Program-made: the position numbers and the translations under genes | The notes under the pieces: model-generated | Databases searched by the model: none | What the model saw: only the letters and a program-made list of their open reading frames with translations | Told to the model about the DNA's origin: nothing | Source: Aquimarina longa SW024 | GTDB taxonomy: Bacteria > Bacteroidota > Bacteroidia > Flavobacteriales > Flavobacteriaceae | Assembly (NCBI RefSeq): GCF_001401755.1 | Contig: NZ_KQ474100.1 | Coordinates: forward strand, 2,884 to 66,883 | Reading direction: 5' to 3' | Length of the DNA: 64,000 nt | Shown: in pieces, positions 28,612 to 38,185 of the stretch | How the letters are laid out: the number at the start of each line of letters is the position of its first letter | Numbering within the stretch: position 1 is the first letter of the stretch

Positions 28612-30657
28612 ATGAAAAGATTCTTAAATACATTATATAAAAAACAATCTTCAATATATAGGATCTTTCTATTTTTATGTACTACAGTTCTTATTGTATA
28701 CTTATTTCCTAAAGGAGGGATATTTAAGTACGAACTTACGAAAGGAAAACCTTGGCAGTATGAAAATTTATACGCTCCATTTGATTTTGCAATAGCCAAG
28801 ACTGCAACCGAAATTGAAACAGAAAAAAAACGAATTACTGATAATGTAATTCCATATTTTGAGTATGATACTGTAATAGCTAATAGTGCTAAAGAATTGT
28901 ATGATAAAGCATTCTCTAATTATCTAAAAGTTTTTGATCAAAGTAGTGCTAAGGATCAAGCAAAACTTTTTGGTAGGATATTACTAAACGATATTTATCG
29001 ATATGGAGTATTATATGAAGAATATACTTATAATGATCAAAGGCAGATATTTCTTAATAAAGGTAATACTGCAGAAGCAATTACGTATAGCCAGATTTTA
29101 ACACCTCAGGCATTAACTAAGATCATCAACTCACGTATTGATAAAAGTGAATATGCAAAGTTTAAAAGTGATTATGTATCCTTATTTTATGATTTGATAA
29201 AGCCAAATGTAAGACTAAATGAAAAACTAACACAGAGTGCTTTAGATAATGAATTAACAAAAGTGCTTACAACAAGAGGAGGGATTTCTAGAGGGAGTAG
29301 AATTATAGCCAAAGGAGAGGTTGTAGAAGGAGATAAGCTACAAATATTGAATTCATTAAAAGCAGAATATGAATCTCAGGTTTGGAGTGATAAGAATTTC
29401 TACTGGATTGTATTAGGGTATTGCTTTCTGGTTTCTTTGGCATTGATGATGTTATTGTTGTTTATTAAAAAATATAGAGCGGATATATATGAGAATAATA
29501 CACAGGTAACTTTTATTTTTTTCAACGTGCTTTTCATGGTATTGATAACAACACTTGTTATTAAATATAAATCAGAATATATATATGTAGTTCCATTATG
29601 TATTCTACCACTGATATTAAAAGCCTTTTTTGATTCTAGATTAGGATTGTTTACTCATGTCATTACAGTACTTATTTTAGGTTTTGTGGTTCCTAATAGT
29701 TATGAATACATGTTTTTACAAATTATAGCAGGGATTGTAACCATACTTACCATTTCAGAATCGTTTAAGAGAGCTAATCTATTTATTTCTGTAGGGCAGA
29801 TTACACTGATTTATATATTAGCATATATCTCATTTCATGTTATTCACGAGGGGAGTATAAGTAATATCGATTGGGTTACAGTGGGATTGTTTATCATTAG
29901 TGGATTTGCAACACTTATCGTACATCCATTGATCTATGCTTATGAAAAGGTTTTTGGACTTATTTCTGATGTTTCTCTATTAGAACTTAGTGACACGAAC
30001 TCAGCTTTGCTTAAAGAATTGTCTAATAAAGCACCAGGAACATTTCATCATTCTCTTAATGTAGCAAATATCGCAGAAGCTGCTGCTAATGAGATTGGTG
30101 CTAATGCAATGTTGGTTAGAGTAGGGGCCTTGTATCATGACATAGGAAAAATGGCGAACCCTACCTATTTTACAGAAAATCAATCAGCTTCGGGTAATGC
30201 TCATGATGTATTATCACCTAAAGAAAGTGCTAAAATTATTATCAACCATGTTATACGAGGGATAGAAATTGCTAAAAAACATAATTTACCAGATCGCATA
30301 ATTGATTTTATCAGAACCCATCATGGAACAAGTACAGTATATTATTTTTATAGTAAAGAAAAAGAAAATAATGAAAATGCGAATATAAAAGATTTTCAAT
30401 ACCCAGGACCTAGACCTTTCTCCAAAGAAACCGCTATCTTAATGATGAGTGATAGTGTAGAAGCAGCCTCAAAAAGCTTGAAAAACCCTACCAGTAGTTT
30501 AATCGATTCTTTTGTAGAAAAAATTGTAAGCAAGCAAATGGAAAATGATCAGTTTCTAAACGCTAATATTACTTTTAAAGAAATCCAACAGATCAAAAAA
30601 GTATTTAAACGAAAACTAACCAATATATACCACCTTAGAATTGAATATCCAGAGTAA
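28612..30657 (+). CDS. 7TM-HD family cyclic-di-AMP phosphodiesterase (PgpH-like)
   Basis: The 681-residue protein has an N-terminal TM and an extracytoplasmic 7TMR-HDED domain (about 35-250), a cluster of seven TM helices (about 260-450), and a cytosolic HD domain. The HD pair is in LYHDIGKM near residue 510, preceded by GTFHHSLNVANIAE and followed by IRTHHGTS. PgpH proteins hydrolyse c-di-AMP to pApA, tuning osmolyte and cell-wall homeostasis. The HDED domain may sense a wall-derived signal. It is the last gene of the long plus-strand run; whether it belongs to the ABC cluster is open. Confidence 0.9.
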   Translation: MKRFLNTLYKKQSSIYRIFLFLCTTVLIVYLFPKGGIFKYELTKGKPWQYENLYAPFDFAIAKTATEIETEKKRITDNVIPYFEYDTVIANSAKELYDKAFSNYLKVFDQSSAKDQAKLFGRILLNDIYRYGVLYEEYTYNDQRQIFLNKGNTAEAITYSQILTPQALTKIINSRIDKSEYAKFKSDYVSLFYDLIKPNVRLNEKLTQSALDNELTKVLTTRGGISRGSRIIAKGEVVEGDKLQILNSLKAEYESQVWSDKNFYWIVLGYCFLVSLALMMLLLFIKKYRADIYENNTQVTFIFFNVLFMVLITTLVIKYKSEYIYVVPLCILPLILKAFFDSRLGLFTHVITVLILGFVVPNSYEYMFLQIIAGIVTILTISESFKRANLFISVGQITLIYILAYISFHVIHEGSISNIDWVTVGLFIISGFATLIVHPLIYAYEKVFGLISDVSLLELSDTNSALLKELSNKAPGTFHHSLNVANIAEAAANEIGANAMLVRVGALYHDIGKMANPTYFTENQSASGNAHDVLSPKESAKIIINHVIRGIEIAKKHNLPDRIIDFIRTHHGTSTVYYFYSKEKENNENANIKDFQYPGPRPFSKETAILMMSDSVEAASKSLKNPTSSLIDSFVEKIVSKQMENDQFLNANITFKEIQQIKKVFKRKLTNIYHLRIEYPE

Positions 30658-30804
30658 TAGAATAATTTATTGATGTATTTGGTTTATACTTTTGATCCTA
30701 CTACAGATTTTATTTTTTCTACAATAAATAATACGTTAGCAGTAAATCAAAATACTCGTGGAGGAGTATAAATAATATAGTAATCAAATTTTAGTTGTGC
30801 TACC

Positions 30805-31080
30805 TTATTGTTTTAAATACTTTTTATCCATCCAAAACGTCCCAAAAGGAATGACAGAGCAAAGTAATACAATAGCTAAAGTTTTAGAATTCCAGTTCTT
30901 TTCATATTTTACAAGAATAGCAAATACAATATAGATTAGAAATAAAAAACCATGTGCCATTCCAATGACTTGATTAGGCTCTGGATATTCGAACATATAT
31001 TTTAATGGCATAGTTACGAATAGGATTAATAAATATGAGATACCTTCTAGGTAACTGATTATTCTAAAACTGGAAATCAT
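30805..31080 (-). CDS. DUF3817 small integral membrane protein
   Basis: The 91-residue protein has three hydrophobic helices and the DUF3817 layout: FRIISYLEGISYLLILFVTM, GMAHGFLFLIYIVFAILV and a C-terminal IPFGTFWMDKKYL. The role is unknown; it is common in Bacteroidota and Actinobacteria. It lies 22 bases downstream of the MscS-type channel gene on the same strand and is probably co-transcribed with it. Confidence 0.85.
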   Translation of the reverse strand: MISSFRIISYLEGISYLLILFVTMPLKYMFEYPEPNQVIGMAHGFLFLIYIVFAILVKYEKNWNSKTLAIVLLCSVIPFGTFWMDKKYLKQ

Positions 31081-31102
31081 AAATTTAGTATTATTTGATA
31101 TG

Positions 31103-32341
31103 TTATTGTTCTGTTGCGTAGTTTAATTCGAATACTTCTAAGTTAAAATATGGTATTGCAGATAGTAAGTGATCAAAGATATCAGCCATTATATGTTCGT
31201 AGTTTTTCCATACTTTATTATTACTAAAAGCATATATTTCTAAAGGAGTTCCTTGTGCAGAAGGAGGTAATTGACGGCTCATAATCGTCATATCTTTATT
31301 AATGGATGGATGATTTTCTAAATATAATTCTACATAGTTTCTAAAAACTCCCATATTAGTTAAGTTCCTACCATTCATTAATATACTTTTATCTACATTT
31401 TGTTCTAGATTATGAGTATCTATACTTTTCTGAACCCCATCAAGATATCCTTTAATTAATTCTACCTTTTTTAATTGATCAATATCTTCTTCTGATAAAA
31501 ATTTAATACTAGATGTTTTAATAAGGAGTGCTCTTTTAATTCTTCTTCCTCCAGAATTCATCATCCCTCTCCAGTTTTTGAAGGATTGAGAGGTAAGGTA
31601 ATATGTTGGTATTGTAGTTATGGTTTTATCAAAATTCTGAACCTTTACAGAAGATAGGTTAATTTCTACAACATCTCCGTCAGCCCCATATTTTTCCATA
31701 GAAATCCAATCTCCAATCCTAACCGTATCATTTACAGCAACTTGTATACTAGCTACAAATCCTAATATAGTGTCTTTAAAAATCAAAAGAATAACAGCGG
31801 ACATTGCTCCAAGAGCAGTTAGGAATGTCCAAATTGATTTCCCTGTTAGTAAAGAAAAGATAAGGATTGCTCCTATAAACCAAACAAATATCATAAATAC
31901 CTGTACATAGCTATCGATAGGTTTATCTTTAAAAGAATCTAAAGATTTTAAAAAATCTCTAAATGTTCTGAGAATACTTCTTACAATCCAGATGGTTAAA
32001 ATAATAGCCATACTATTAAAAAGGATTTCTAGATATTTTTCTGCTGTAGGAAAAGCGATAAATAATATAGGAACAACCCATACTATTATGGATAGCGGTA
32101 TGATATGAGCCAGATAATCAAAAGTTTTATTCTTTACCAGATAATCATCAAAAGTGTTTTTAGACCTAGAGGCATAACTTTTAAAAATACTGACAAATAC
32201 TTTTTTGGTCAGAAAATCTAATATAAAGAGAATAACAATGAGTATAGCTATTCCTATAAAAAGGTTTAAGTATTCTGCTGTATTTTCTGAAAGACCTTTA
32301 GATATAAAAAGGTTATAGAAGTAGCGGGTTAAATCCTTCAT
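31103..32341 (-). CDS. MscS-family mechanosensitive channel (YbdG-like)
   Basis: The 412-residue protein has about five TM helices. The last is followed by the MscS beta domain with VRIGDWISMEKYGADGDVVE, and the pore helix region GAMSAVILLIFKDTILGFVA precedes it. It has the longer C-terminal domain of the YbdG subfamily. It opens under membrane tension to release solutes on hypo-osmotic shock. It heads a two-gene minus-strand unit with DUF3817. The upstream region 32342-32437 shows nothing special before the terminator of the next gene. Confidence 0.9.
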   Translation of the reverse strand: MKDLTRYFYNLFISKGLSENTAEYLNLFIGIAILIVILFILDFLTKKVFVSIFKSYASRSKNTFDDYLVKNKTFDYLAHIIPLSIIVWVVPILFIAFPTAEKYLEILFNSMAIILTIWIVRSILRTFRDFLKSLDSFKDKPIDSYVQVFMIFVWFIGAILIFSLLTGKSIWTFLTALGAMSAVILLIFKDTILGFVASIQVAVNDTVRIGDWISMEKYGADGDVVEINLSSVKVQNFDKTITTIPTYYLTSQSFKNWRGMMNSGGRRIKRALLIKTSSIKFLSEEDIDQLKKVELIKGYLDGVQKSIDTHNLEQNVDKSILMNGRNLTNMGVFRNYVELYLENHPSINKDMTIMSRQLPPSAQGTPLEIYAFSNNKVWKNYEHIMADIFDHLLSAIPYFNLEVFELNYATEQ

Positions 32342-32437
32342 AAATAATTCAACTAAATTTCATACAAAAATAAGATTCTAACAATGGAAAAGACTAATAA
32401 AATGAAAGATTTTGCTGTTAAATATTTAGAGATATAT

Positions 32438-32473
32438 AAAACCCTTTATTTATCATGATAAATAAAGGGTTTT
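32438..32473 (-). terminator. Perfect 36-bp palindromic terminator
   Basis: The 18-bp arm AAAACCCTTTATTTATCA is followed directly by its exact complement. It is located 70 bases after the stop codon of the minus-strand TonB receptor gene. Confidence 0.88.
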
Positions 32474-32543
32474 AAAATTATATATACTATAGTATAAGAT
32501 TAAAAAGAACTATAATTACTTATGGTATTCTGATTTTGTCTAT

Positions 32544-35513
32544 TTATAATTTATAGTTTAATGATAGGCTAAACATTGTTCCTAATTGACTAAAATGAAA
32601 CCCATCATAAGTCATCTGAGAGTATCTTTGATTAAAGGTTAGTAAGTTAGAGACTGATTTAGTTGCAGCCGGATCATTTAGTGTAGCTCTACCTGCATCA
32701 TTAAGTGCTTTAAACTTCCATTCTGGTAGAACATTAAAAATATTATTAACATTTGCAGCCACAGTAAATTTTTCTGTAACATTAAAGTTAATACCTAGGT
32801 CGGTAACAATTTTTGGTACAAATTCTGTTTTTAGATTTGGTCCCAAACCTTGTTGTCTAAATGTTGTTTTACCAAAATAAGTATTGTTTATTGAGAATGC
32901 AAATTTGCCTATTTCATAATTAGCTCCCAAGATCCATTTTGTCTCTGGTCTAGAGGTAAAAAACAAAGCTTCTTGAGTTTCATTAACTACAGATTGACCT
33001 GCATCTGCTACTATTTTTGGGTTTTTAACATTACCAATTCTTTTATTCTCTATAGTGTAATTCCCAGATAAACTAAAGTCGAGTTGCCCATTGGCGATGC
33101 TAATATTTCGATAATTAGCGACAAAATCAACACCAGAAGTTCTGGTATCAAGCGCATTGACAAAAAAGCTCAAATCATTTAAACTATTGTCATTTAATAG
33201 CTTGTCAAGATTGGTATTACCAATACTGTTCCCTACTGCATCAGTGGCAGTTTTTCCGATTTCAGTACTTAAGATAATTCTATCTTTTACCTCAATATTA
33301 TAATAATCAATGGTAAAATTGATATTGCTATTAATCTTTGCTCCAAGACCAACTGTAATATTTGTTGATTTTTCGGCATCTAATTTATCAAGGTTTAGTA
33401 ATCGAGCTTGTGGAGATACATTATTTACTAATCCCCCAACTTGTATTCCTTTTCCTGGGACAAAACTATATTGTGCTTTTTGGGTGTAGATTTGATGAAG
33501 TGTAGGGGCTCTAAATCCTGTAGATATAGAAGCTCTTATAGATATCTTATCTTCTAAAAATTTATATCGAGAACTAATCTTCCATACGAATGCTTCCCCA
33601 AAATCACTATAATCCTCTAATCGTGCAGTACCATTAACCAAAAAATCTTCTGTGATATCTACTGCGAGATCTAAGTACCCACCAAAGTTGTAACGATTAA
33701 ATTTTCCAGAATTTTCTGGGCTATTTCCTGCAAAAGAATCTGCTCCACCTCCATCATAAGAAGCCAAATCACCCTCTATAATTTCAAAGGTTTCACTTCT
33801 AAACTCAGCACCAAAAGCAAGACTAATTTTATCAGTTAATAATTTAGCAATATCTATATTTCCTACACTATGTCTAAATCCAGTTCCTCCTGGATCAAAT
33901 GATATAGGACTATTTTCTCTATATAATTGAGATCCTTCAGTTATTTCTCCTTGATCTATATTCCCATTACTGTTACTATCAGTCCATGTTGATGGAGAGT
34001 ACACTGTATTTCTATTATGAGAATTGTTTACGGTATAGGTTTGTGTATTACCTCCAGTAGTATAACTAAGATCGTAATTCCAACCATTTTTTTTAGTTTT
34101 AAACCCAATAGTGGCGTTGTAATCATTAAGATCTCCTTCGAAGGTAGGAGCATATCCTACATATTGACCATTTGGTCCATCAGGGAAAAAGTTTTGTAAA
34201 TATGGAAAATCGGATAATGTTCTCCAATAAGGAGTTCTGTAATTAGCAAAACTATTTACTTTTTTATAAACATAAGCAGCATTTAGGTATATCTGTGTAT
34301 TTTCATTAATATTATACCCTCCATTGATCAAGAATTTTGCTGCTGCTGTTTCTGGAGATCCATTAACGTTTCCAGCATCAGGTTTTAGAGCTAAAAATTC
34401 ATTAACATCAGCTCTACCTTGTGTATTATCACTATTGATCTGGGCTAATCTTGTTGCATGTGCAGGAGTTCCAACATAAGAATTAACAAAATCTTGTTGG
34501 GCTTGTTCTTCACTTCGTCCAGTCAAATCCCCAACGCCTTCTAATGTTTTACCATCAGGATTTAAATAATTTTTATAGCTATCAGGGTCTGTAAATGCAA
34601 AATCAGTAAATTCTCCGTCAGCGTCTACTGTTCCTGGTCTATTAGCAAGATTCACTTTAGAAAAATCCACAGTATAGTTAAAGAAACCTTTATCTTCTCC
34701 TATAGAAGCTCCATTATTTAGGCTAATACCGATGGTTTCTCCGTCTCCCTCAGAAGTGATTCCTGATTTGATCGTTACAGAACCTTCGTCAGGGTTATCT
34801 TTTAGGATAATATTCATTACCCCTGCAATGGCATCAGAACCATATTGGGCAGAAGCACCATCTCTTAGTATTTCTACACGTTTGATGGCATCTGTGGGGA
34901 TAGCAGAAATATCAGAGCCTGTTTCACCTCTTCCTGGAGAGGTCTGTGTGTATAATAGAGCACTCAGGTTTTTACGCTTACCATTGATAAGGATTAAAGT
35001 TCTACTAGGTCCCATATTCCTAATTTCATAAGGATCCAGTAATGAAGTGGCATCATTTACGGGGGTCTGAACAGTGTTAAAGGAAGGTATTTTATATTGT
35101 AGCGCCTTATCGAATGTAATTTGACCAGTAGAAGCCAATTCTTTTGCAGGTAATACATCAACAGGAAGCGCAGAAGTAGTATTACTTCTTGGTAAGGCTC
35201 TAGATCCTACTAAAATAACTTCTTCAAGTTGTGCTCCATTGCCTAATGAAACATTGATAACGGTTTGATTAGCTACAGTAATTTCTCTTGTGTTAAAGCC
35301 TATATAGCTAAAAACTAAAACGCTTTCAGGATTAACTTCGATACTATATTTACCATCAAAATCTGTTACAGAGCCATTAGTAGTTCCTTTTTCAATAATG
35401 TTTACTCCGGGTAGAGGAGAACCACTAGAGTCTGACACAACTCCTGTTATAGTCTGTTGTGAAAAACACAGACATGTGGATAGTGCGATTATAAATTGCG
35501 TGAGTTTTTTCAT
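32544..35513 (-). CDS. TonB-dependent receptor, second paralogue
   Basis: From ATG 35513 the receptor has 989 residues, starting with signal peptide KKLTQFIIALSTCLCFSQQ; the frame is open 21 residues further upstream but lacks a signal there. It has the regulatory beta-sandwich (GVVSDSSGSPLPGVNIIEKG), the plug with IRNMGPSRTLILINGKRKN and IKRVEILRDGASAQYGSDAI, and a large barrel ending in a Leu-rich aromatic strand (FSLSLNYKL). It is clearly related to the 16644 receptor but has an extra loop of about 90 residues between the plug and barrel. It stands alone, without SusD or kinase. The ligand is unknown. Confidence 0.9.
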   Translation of the reverse strand: MKKLTQFIIALSTCLCFSQQTITGVVSDSSGSPLPGVNIIEKGTTNGSVTDFDGKYSIEVNPESVLVFSYIGFNTREITVANQTVINVSLGNGAQLEEVILVGSRALPRSNTTSALPVDVLPAKELASTGQITFDKALQYKIPSFNTVQTPVNDATSLLDPYEIRNMGPSRTLILINGKRKNLSALLYTQTSPGRGETGSDISAIPTDAIKRVEILRDGASAQYGSDAIAGVMNIILKDNPDEGSVTIKSGITSEGDGETIGISLNNGASIGEDKGFFNYTVDFSKVNLANRPGTVDADGEFTDFAFTDPDSYKNYLNPDGKTLEGVGDLTGRSEEQAQQDFVNSYVGTPAHATRLAQINSDNTQGRADVNEFLALKPDAGNVNGSPETAAAKFLINGGYNINENTQIYLNAAYVYKKVNSFANYRTPYWRTLSDFPYLQNFFPDGPNGQYVGYAPTFEGDLNDYNATIGFKTKKNGWNYDLSYTTGGNTQTYTVNNSHNRNTVYSPSTWTDSNSNGNIDQGEITEGSQLYRENSPISFDPGGTGFRHSVGNIDIAKLLTDKISLAFGAEFRSETFEIIEGDLASYDGGGADSFAGNSPENSGKFNRYNFGGYLDLAVDITEDFLVNGTARLEDYSDFGEAFVWKISSRYKFLEDKISIRASISTGFRAPTLHQIYTQKAQYSFVPGKGIQVGGLVNNVSPQARLLNLDKLDAEKSTNITVGLGAKINSNINFTIDYYNIEVKDRIILSTEIGKTATDAVGNSIGNTNLDKLLNDNSLNDLSFFVNALDTRTSGVDFVANYRNISIANGQLDFSLSGNYTIENKRIGNVKNPKIVADAGQSVVNETQEALFFTSRPETKWILGANYEIGKFAFSINNTYFGKTTFRQQGLGPNLKTEFVPKIVTDLGINFNVTEKFTVAANVNNIFNVLPEWKFKALNDAGRATLNDPAATKSVSNLLTFNQRYSQMTYDGFHFSQLGTMFSLSLNYKL

Positions 35514-35726
35514 AAAAAAGTGTTTATTTAAAATGATTTTTGCATTAAATATATCTAAAATGATGATATTTAACATAATTTTTAATGTAAATTTATGCTT
35601 AATGCATTAGTGAATAGCTAAGTTTTATCACTAGATATTGATTACCGTTCTTTTTTTTGGTGGCTTTATTGAAAAATCAAAAAAACTAATAACTGTCTAC
35701 TCGCTATTAAAATTCGAAATTTTGAT

Positions 35727-35734
35727 TACTTTTG
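35727..35734 (+). promoter_or_regulatory. Probable -7 box for the pyrR operon
   Basis: TACTTTTG fits the Bacteroidota TAnnTTTG element and lies 26 bases before the pyrR ATG. A matching TTG -33 element is not clear. Confidence 0.5.
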
Positions 35735-35759
35735 TATTCTTGAATATCATTAGGAAATT

Positions 35760-36299
35760 ATGAGTCAAAAATTATTACTTAGTGCGAAAGAGGTTGATAT
35801 AATTCTGCACCGTTTGGCTTGTCAATTAATAGAGAATCACACTCATTTTAATGATACAGTTCTAATAGGAATTCAGCCTAGAGGTACTTTTTTGGCAGAT
35901 CGCATCAAAAATATTCTAGTAAAAGATTATCAAGTTACTGATGTTAAGTTAGGATATCTAGATATTACATTTTACAGAGATGATTTTAGAAGAGGAGAAA
36001 AAACTCTAGAAGCTAATAAAACTCATATTGATTTTATAGTAGAAGATAAACGAATAGTGTTTATTGATGATGTGTTGTATACAGGAAGAAGTATTAGAGC
36101 AGCTTTAACAGCTATGCAATCTTTTGGAAGACCACAAGAAATCGAATTATTGACATTGATAGACAGACGTTTTAGTAGACATCTACCAATACAACCAAAT
36201 TATAGAGGTAGACAAGTTGATGCTATAAATCAAGAAAAGGTAAAAGTAGATTGGATAGAAAATGGAGGAGAAGATGCAGTGTATTTGATCGATAATTAG
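35760..36299 (+). CDS. pyrR: PyrR, pyrimidine regulatory protein / uracil phosphoribosyltransferase
   Basis: The 179-residue protein has the PRTase fold. The PRPP loop VFIDDVLYTGRSIRAAL is near residue 100, and GIQPRGTFLADRI precedes it. The C-terminal VDWIENGGEDAVYL tail is usual for PyrR. In Bacillus it binds pyr mRNA and represses it under high UMP, with weak UPRTase activity. No obvious anti-terminator fold precedes it here, so RNA control is not shown. It is followed by pyrB after 50 bases, forming a small pyrimidine unit. Confidence 0.92.
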   Translation: MSQKLLLSAKEVDIILHRLACQLIENHTHFNDTVLIGIQPRGTFLADRIKNILVKDYQVTDVKLGYLDITFYRDDFRRGEKTLEANKTHIDFIVEDKRIVFIDDVLYTGRSIRAALTAMQSFGRPQEIELLTLIDRRFSRHLPIQPNYRGRQVDAINQEKVKVDWIENGGEDAVYLIDN

Positions 36300-36349
36300 A
36301 GGCTTTTTTAATATAAAAACTGTATATTTAAAAATATAAATTAATGCGA

Positions 36350-37279
36350 ATGAGCGAATTAAGTGTAGATCACTTACTGGGCATAAAATATTTAAATAAA
36401 GAAGATATAAATTTGATTTTTGAAACGGCTGATCACTTTAAAGAAGTGATCAATCGACCAATCAAAAAAGTTCCTTCGCTTAGAGATATTACTATAGCTA
36501 ATCTTTTTTTTGAAAATAGTACAAGAACAAGATTGTCTTTTGAGTTGGCAGAAAAAAGACTTTCTGCAGATGTAATTAATTTTTCTGCGGCATCTTCCTC
36601 TGTAAAAAAAGGTGAAACTCTGATTGATACCGTTAATAATATTCTTTCTATGAAAGTTGATATGGTAGTAATGAGACATCCTAATCCAGGAGCAGGAGTT
36701 TTTCTTTCTAAGCATGTTGATGCTAGTATTGTAAATGCAGGAGATGGAGCACACGAACATCCTACTCAGGCTTTATTAGATTCTTATTCTATACGAGAAC
36801 GATTAGGGGAAGTAGAAGGAAAAAAAATTGTTATAGTAGGAGATATTTTACATTCTAGAGTTGCATTGTCTAATATTTTTGCATTAAAACTACAAGGAGC
36901 TGAAGTAAAGGTTTGTGGACCTAAAACTCTTATTCCTAAGTATATCGAAAAATTAGGAGTTCAGGTCGAAACAGACCTTAGGAAAGCTTTAGAGTGGTGT
37001 GATGTTGCTAATATGTTACGAGTACAAAATGAAAGAATGGAAATTAGTTATTTCCCTTCGACCCGAGAATATACACAACAATTTGGAGTAGATAAAAAGA
37101 TGTTAGACAGTTTGAATAAAGAAATTGTGATCATGCATCCAGGTCCGATCAATCGTGGAGTAGAAATTACGAGTGATGTAGCGGATTCTAGTCAAGCCAT
37201 TATATTAGATCAGGTACAGAATGGAGTGGCAGTGAGAATGGCTGTAATATATCTTTTAGCTTCAAAAATTAAACAATAA
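36350..37279 (+). CDS. pyrB: Aspartate carbamoyltransferase catalytic chain
   Basis: This 309-residue enzyme joins carbamoyl phosphate and aspartate in pyrimidine synthesis. The carbamoyl phosphate site FFENSTRTRLSFELAE is near residue 50. MRHPNPGAG, GAHEHPTQALLD and the aspartate-side MHPGPINRGVEI follow. ATG 36350 is preferred; an ATG two codons earlier (36344) is possible. No pyrI regulatory chain is adjacent. It lies in the pyrR operon, and is followed after three bases by a small gene of unknown role. Confidence 0.93.
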   Translation: MSELSVDHLLGIKYLNKEDINLIFETADHFKEVINRPIKKVPSLRDITIANLFFENSTRTRLSFELAEKRLSADVINFSAASSSVKKGETLIDTVNNILSMKVDMVVMRHPNPGAGVFLSKHVDASIVNAGDGAHEHPTQALLDSYSIRERLGEVEGKKIVIVGDILHSRVALSNIFALKLQGAEVKVCGPKTLIPKYIEKLGVQVETDLRKALEWCDVANMLRVQNERMEISYFPSTREYTQQFGVDKKMLDSLNKEIVIMHPGPINRGVEITSDVADSSQAIILDQVQNGVAVRMAVIYLLASKIKQ

Positions 37280-37282
37280 TTT

Positions 37283-37615
37283 ATGATTTTTAATAAGCAA
37301 GGTTCTTTAACTATAATTACACAAGAAAAAACTACAATTGTTGAATTTGTTAAAGGAATAGAGAATAAATATGATACTCTGAAAAATGATAATATTATCA
37401 TTAACTTGTTTTCACTAGCAGGAGTTTCAGTAGATGATATTAATGAATTCTTAAGAATTTCTAATACTCATAAAGCATCCAAACATTCATTTGTAATTGT
37501 TACCAATAAAATTTCTTATGAAGAGATTTTAGAAGAAATTACAATTGTGCCAACATTGCAGGAAGCATATGATTTAGTAGAAATGGAAGAGATAGAAAGA
37601 GATCTTGGTTTATAA
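37283..37615 (+). CDS. Small conserved protein next to pyrB and rnz (STAS-like?)
   Basis: This 110-residue protein alternates strands and helices. It has an acidic helix EEILEEITIVPTLQEAYDLV near its end and a central IINLFSLAGVSVDDINEF stretch. The alternating pattern and short length resemble STAS-like domains, but I see no serine phosphorylation site with confidence. It is conserved next to rnz in Flavobacteriia as far as I recall. The stop of pyrB is three bases before its ATG, so it is translated with the pyrimidine genes. Confidence 0.7.
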   Translation: MIFNKQGSLTIITQEKTTIVEFVKGIENKYDTLKNDNIIINLFSLAGVSVDDINEFLRISNTHKASKHSFVIVTNKISYEEILEEITIVPTLQEAYDLVEMEEIERDLGL

Positions 37616-37666
37616 GAAAACCAACCATTTTTGTAATTATGAATAGTGTTTTTCGTCTGATGTATT

Positions 37667-38125
37667 ATGAATAGATTAATACATTTTACAGTAGTACTAT
37701 TGTTTTTAGTTCTTACCCAAAATGGTATTGCTCAGGACTGGAAATATGATTTTGATCAAGCAAAAACAATAGCAAAAGAAACAAATCAAAATATTGTAAT
37801 ACTTTTTACCGGATCAGATTGGTGTCCCCCTTGTATTAAGCTAGAAAAGACTATATTTTCTAAGGAAGAATTTATAGATTTTGCTGCTAAAAACTTTATT
37901 TGGGTAAAGGCTGATTTTCCAAAACGAAAAAAAAATAGACTTTCTCGTATCCAACAAAAGAAGAATGAGAAATTGGCTAAAAGATATAATAAGAAATGGG
38001 TTTTTCCTGTAATCTTAGTTATAAATAAAACAGGAGAAGTATTAGGAGTAACGGGATATAGAAGAGATCTAGATGCGAATGGCTACATAGCTTTATTAAC
38101 TTCTTTTAATTCTTTTCAGTATTAG
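37667..38125 (+). CDS. Secreted thioredoxin-family protein
   Basis: The 152-residue protein has a signal peptide (FTVVLLFLVLTQNGIAQ) and a thioredoxin fold with active-site WCPPC in LFTGSDWCPPCIKLEKT near residue 52. The cis-proline region KKWVFPVILVINKTGEVLG follows. A basic insert between the active site and the later strands (KRKKNRLSRIQQKK) is unusual. It is probably a periplasmic disulfide reductase or isomerase of the DUF255/thioredoxin_7 type. It lies 51 bases after the small gene and upstream of rnz, in the same direction. Confidence 0.85.
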   Translation: MNRLIHFTVVLLFLVLTQNGIAQDWKYDFDQAKTIAKETNQNIVILFTGSDWCPPCIKLEKTIFSKEEFIDFAAKNFIWVKADFPKRKKNRLSRIQQKKNEKLAKRYNKKWVFPVILVINKTGEVLGVTGYRRDLDANGYIALLTSFNSFQY

Positions 38126-38185
38126 ATTGATTTACAGATAAGATTGAATTATATTCACAACCTATTCAATAAATAAAAAAAAATT

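Noticed and set aside
30673..30771. 32-residue plus-strand frame after the PgpH-like gene
   Set aside because: Too short, no signal peptide, TM or known motif, and not supported by context.
36392..36760. 122-residue minus-strand frame inside pyrB
   Set aside because: It is the shadow of the pyrB coding sequence; the cysteine/lysine-rich translation has no domain.
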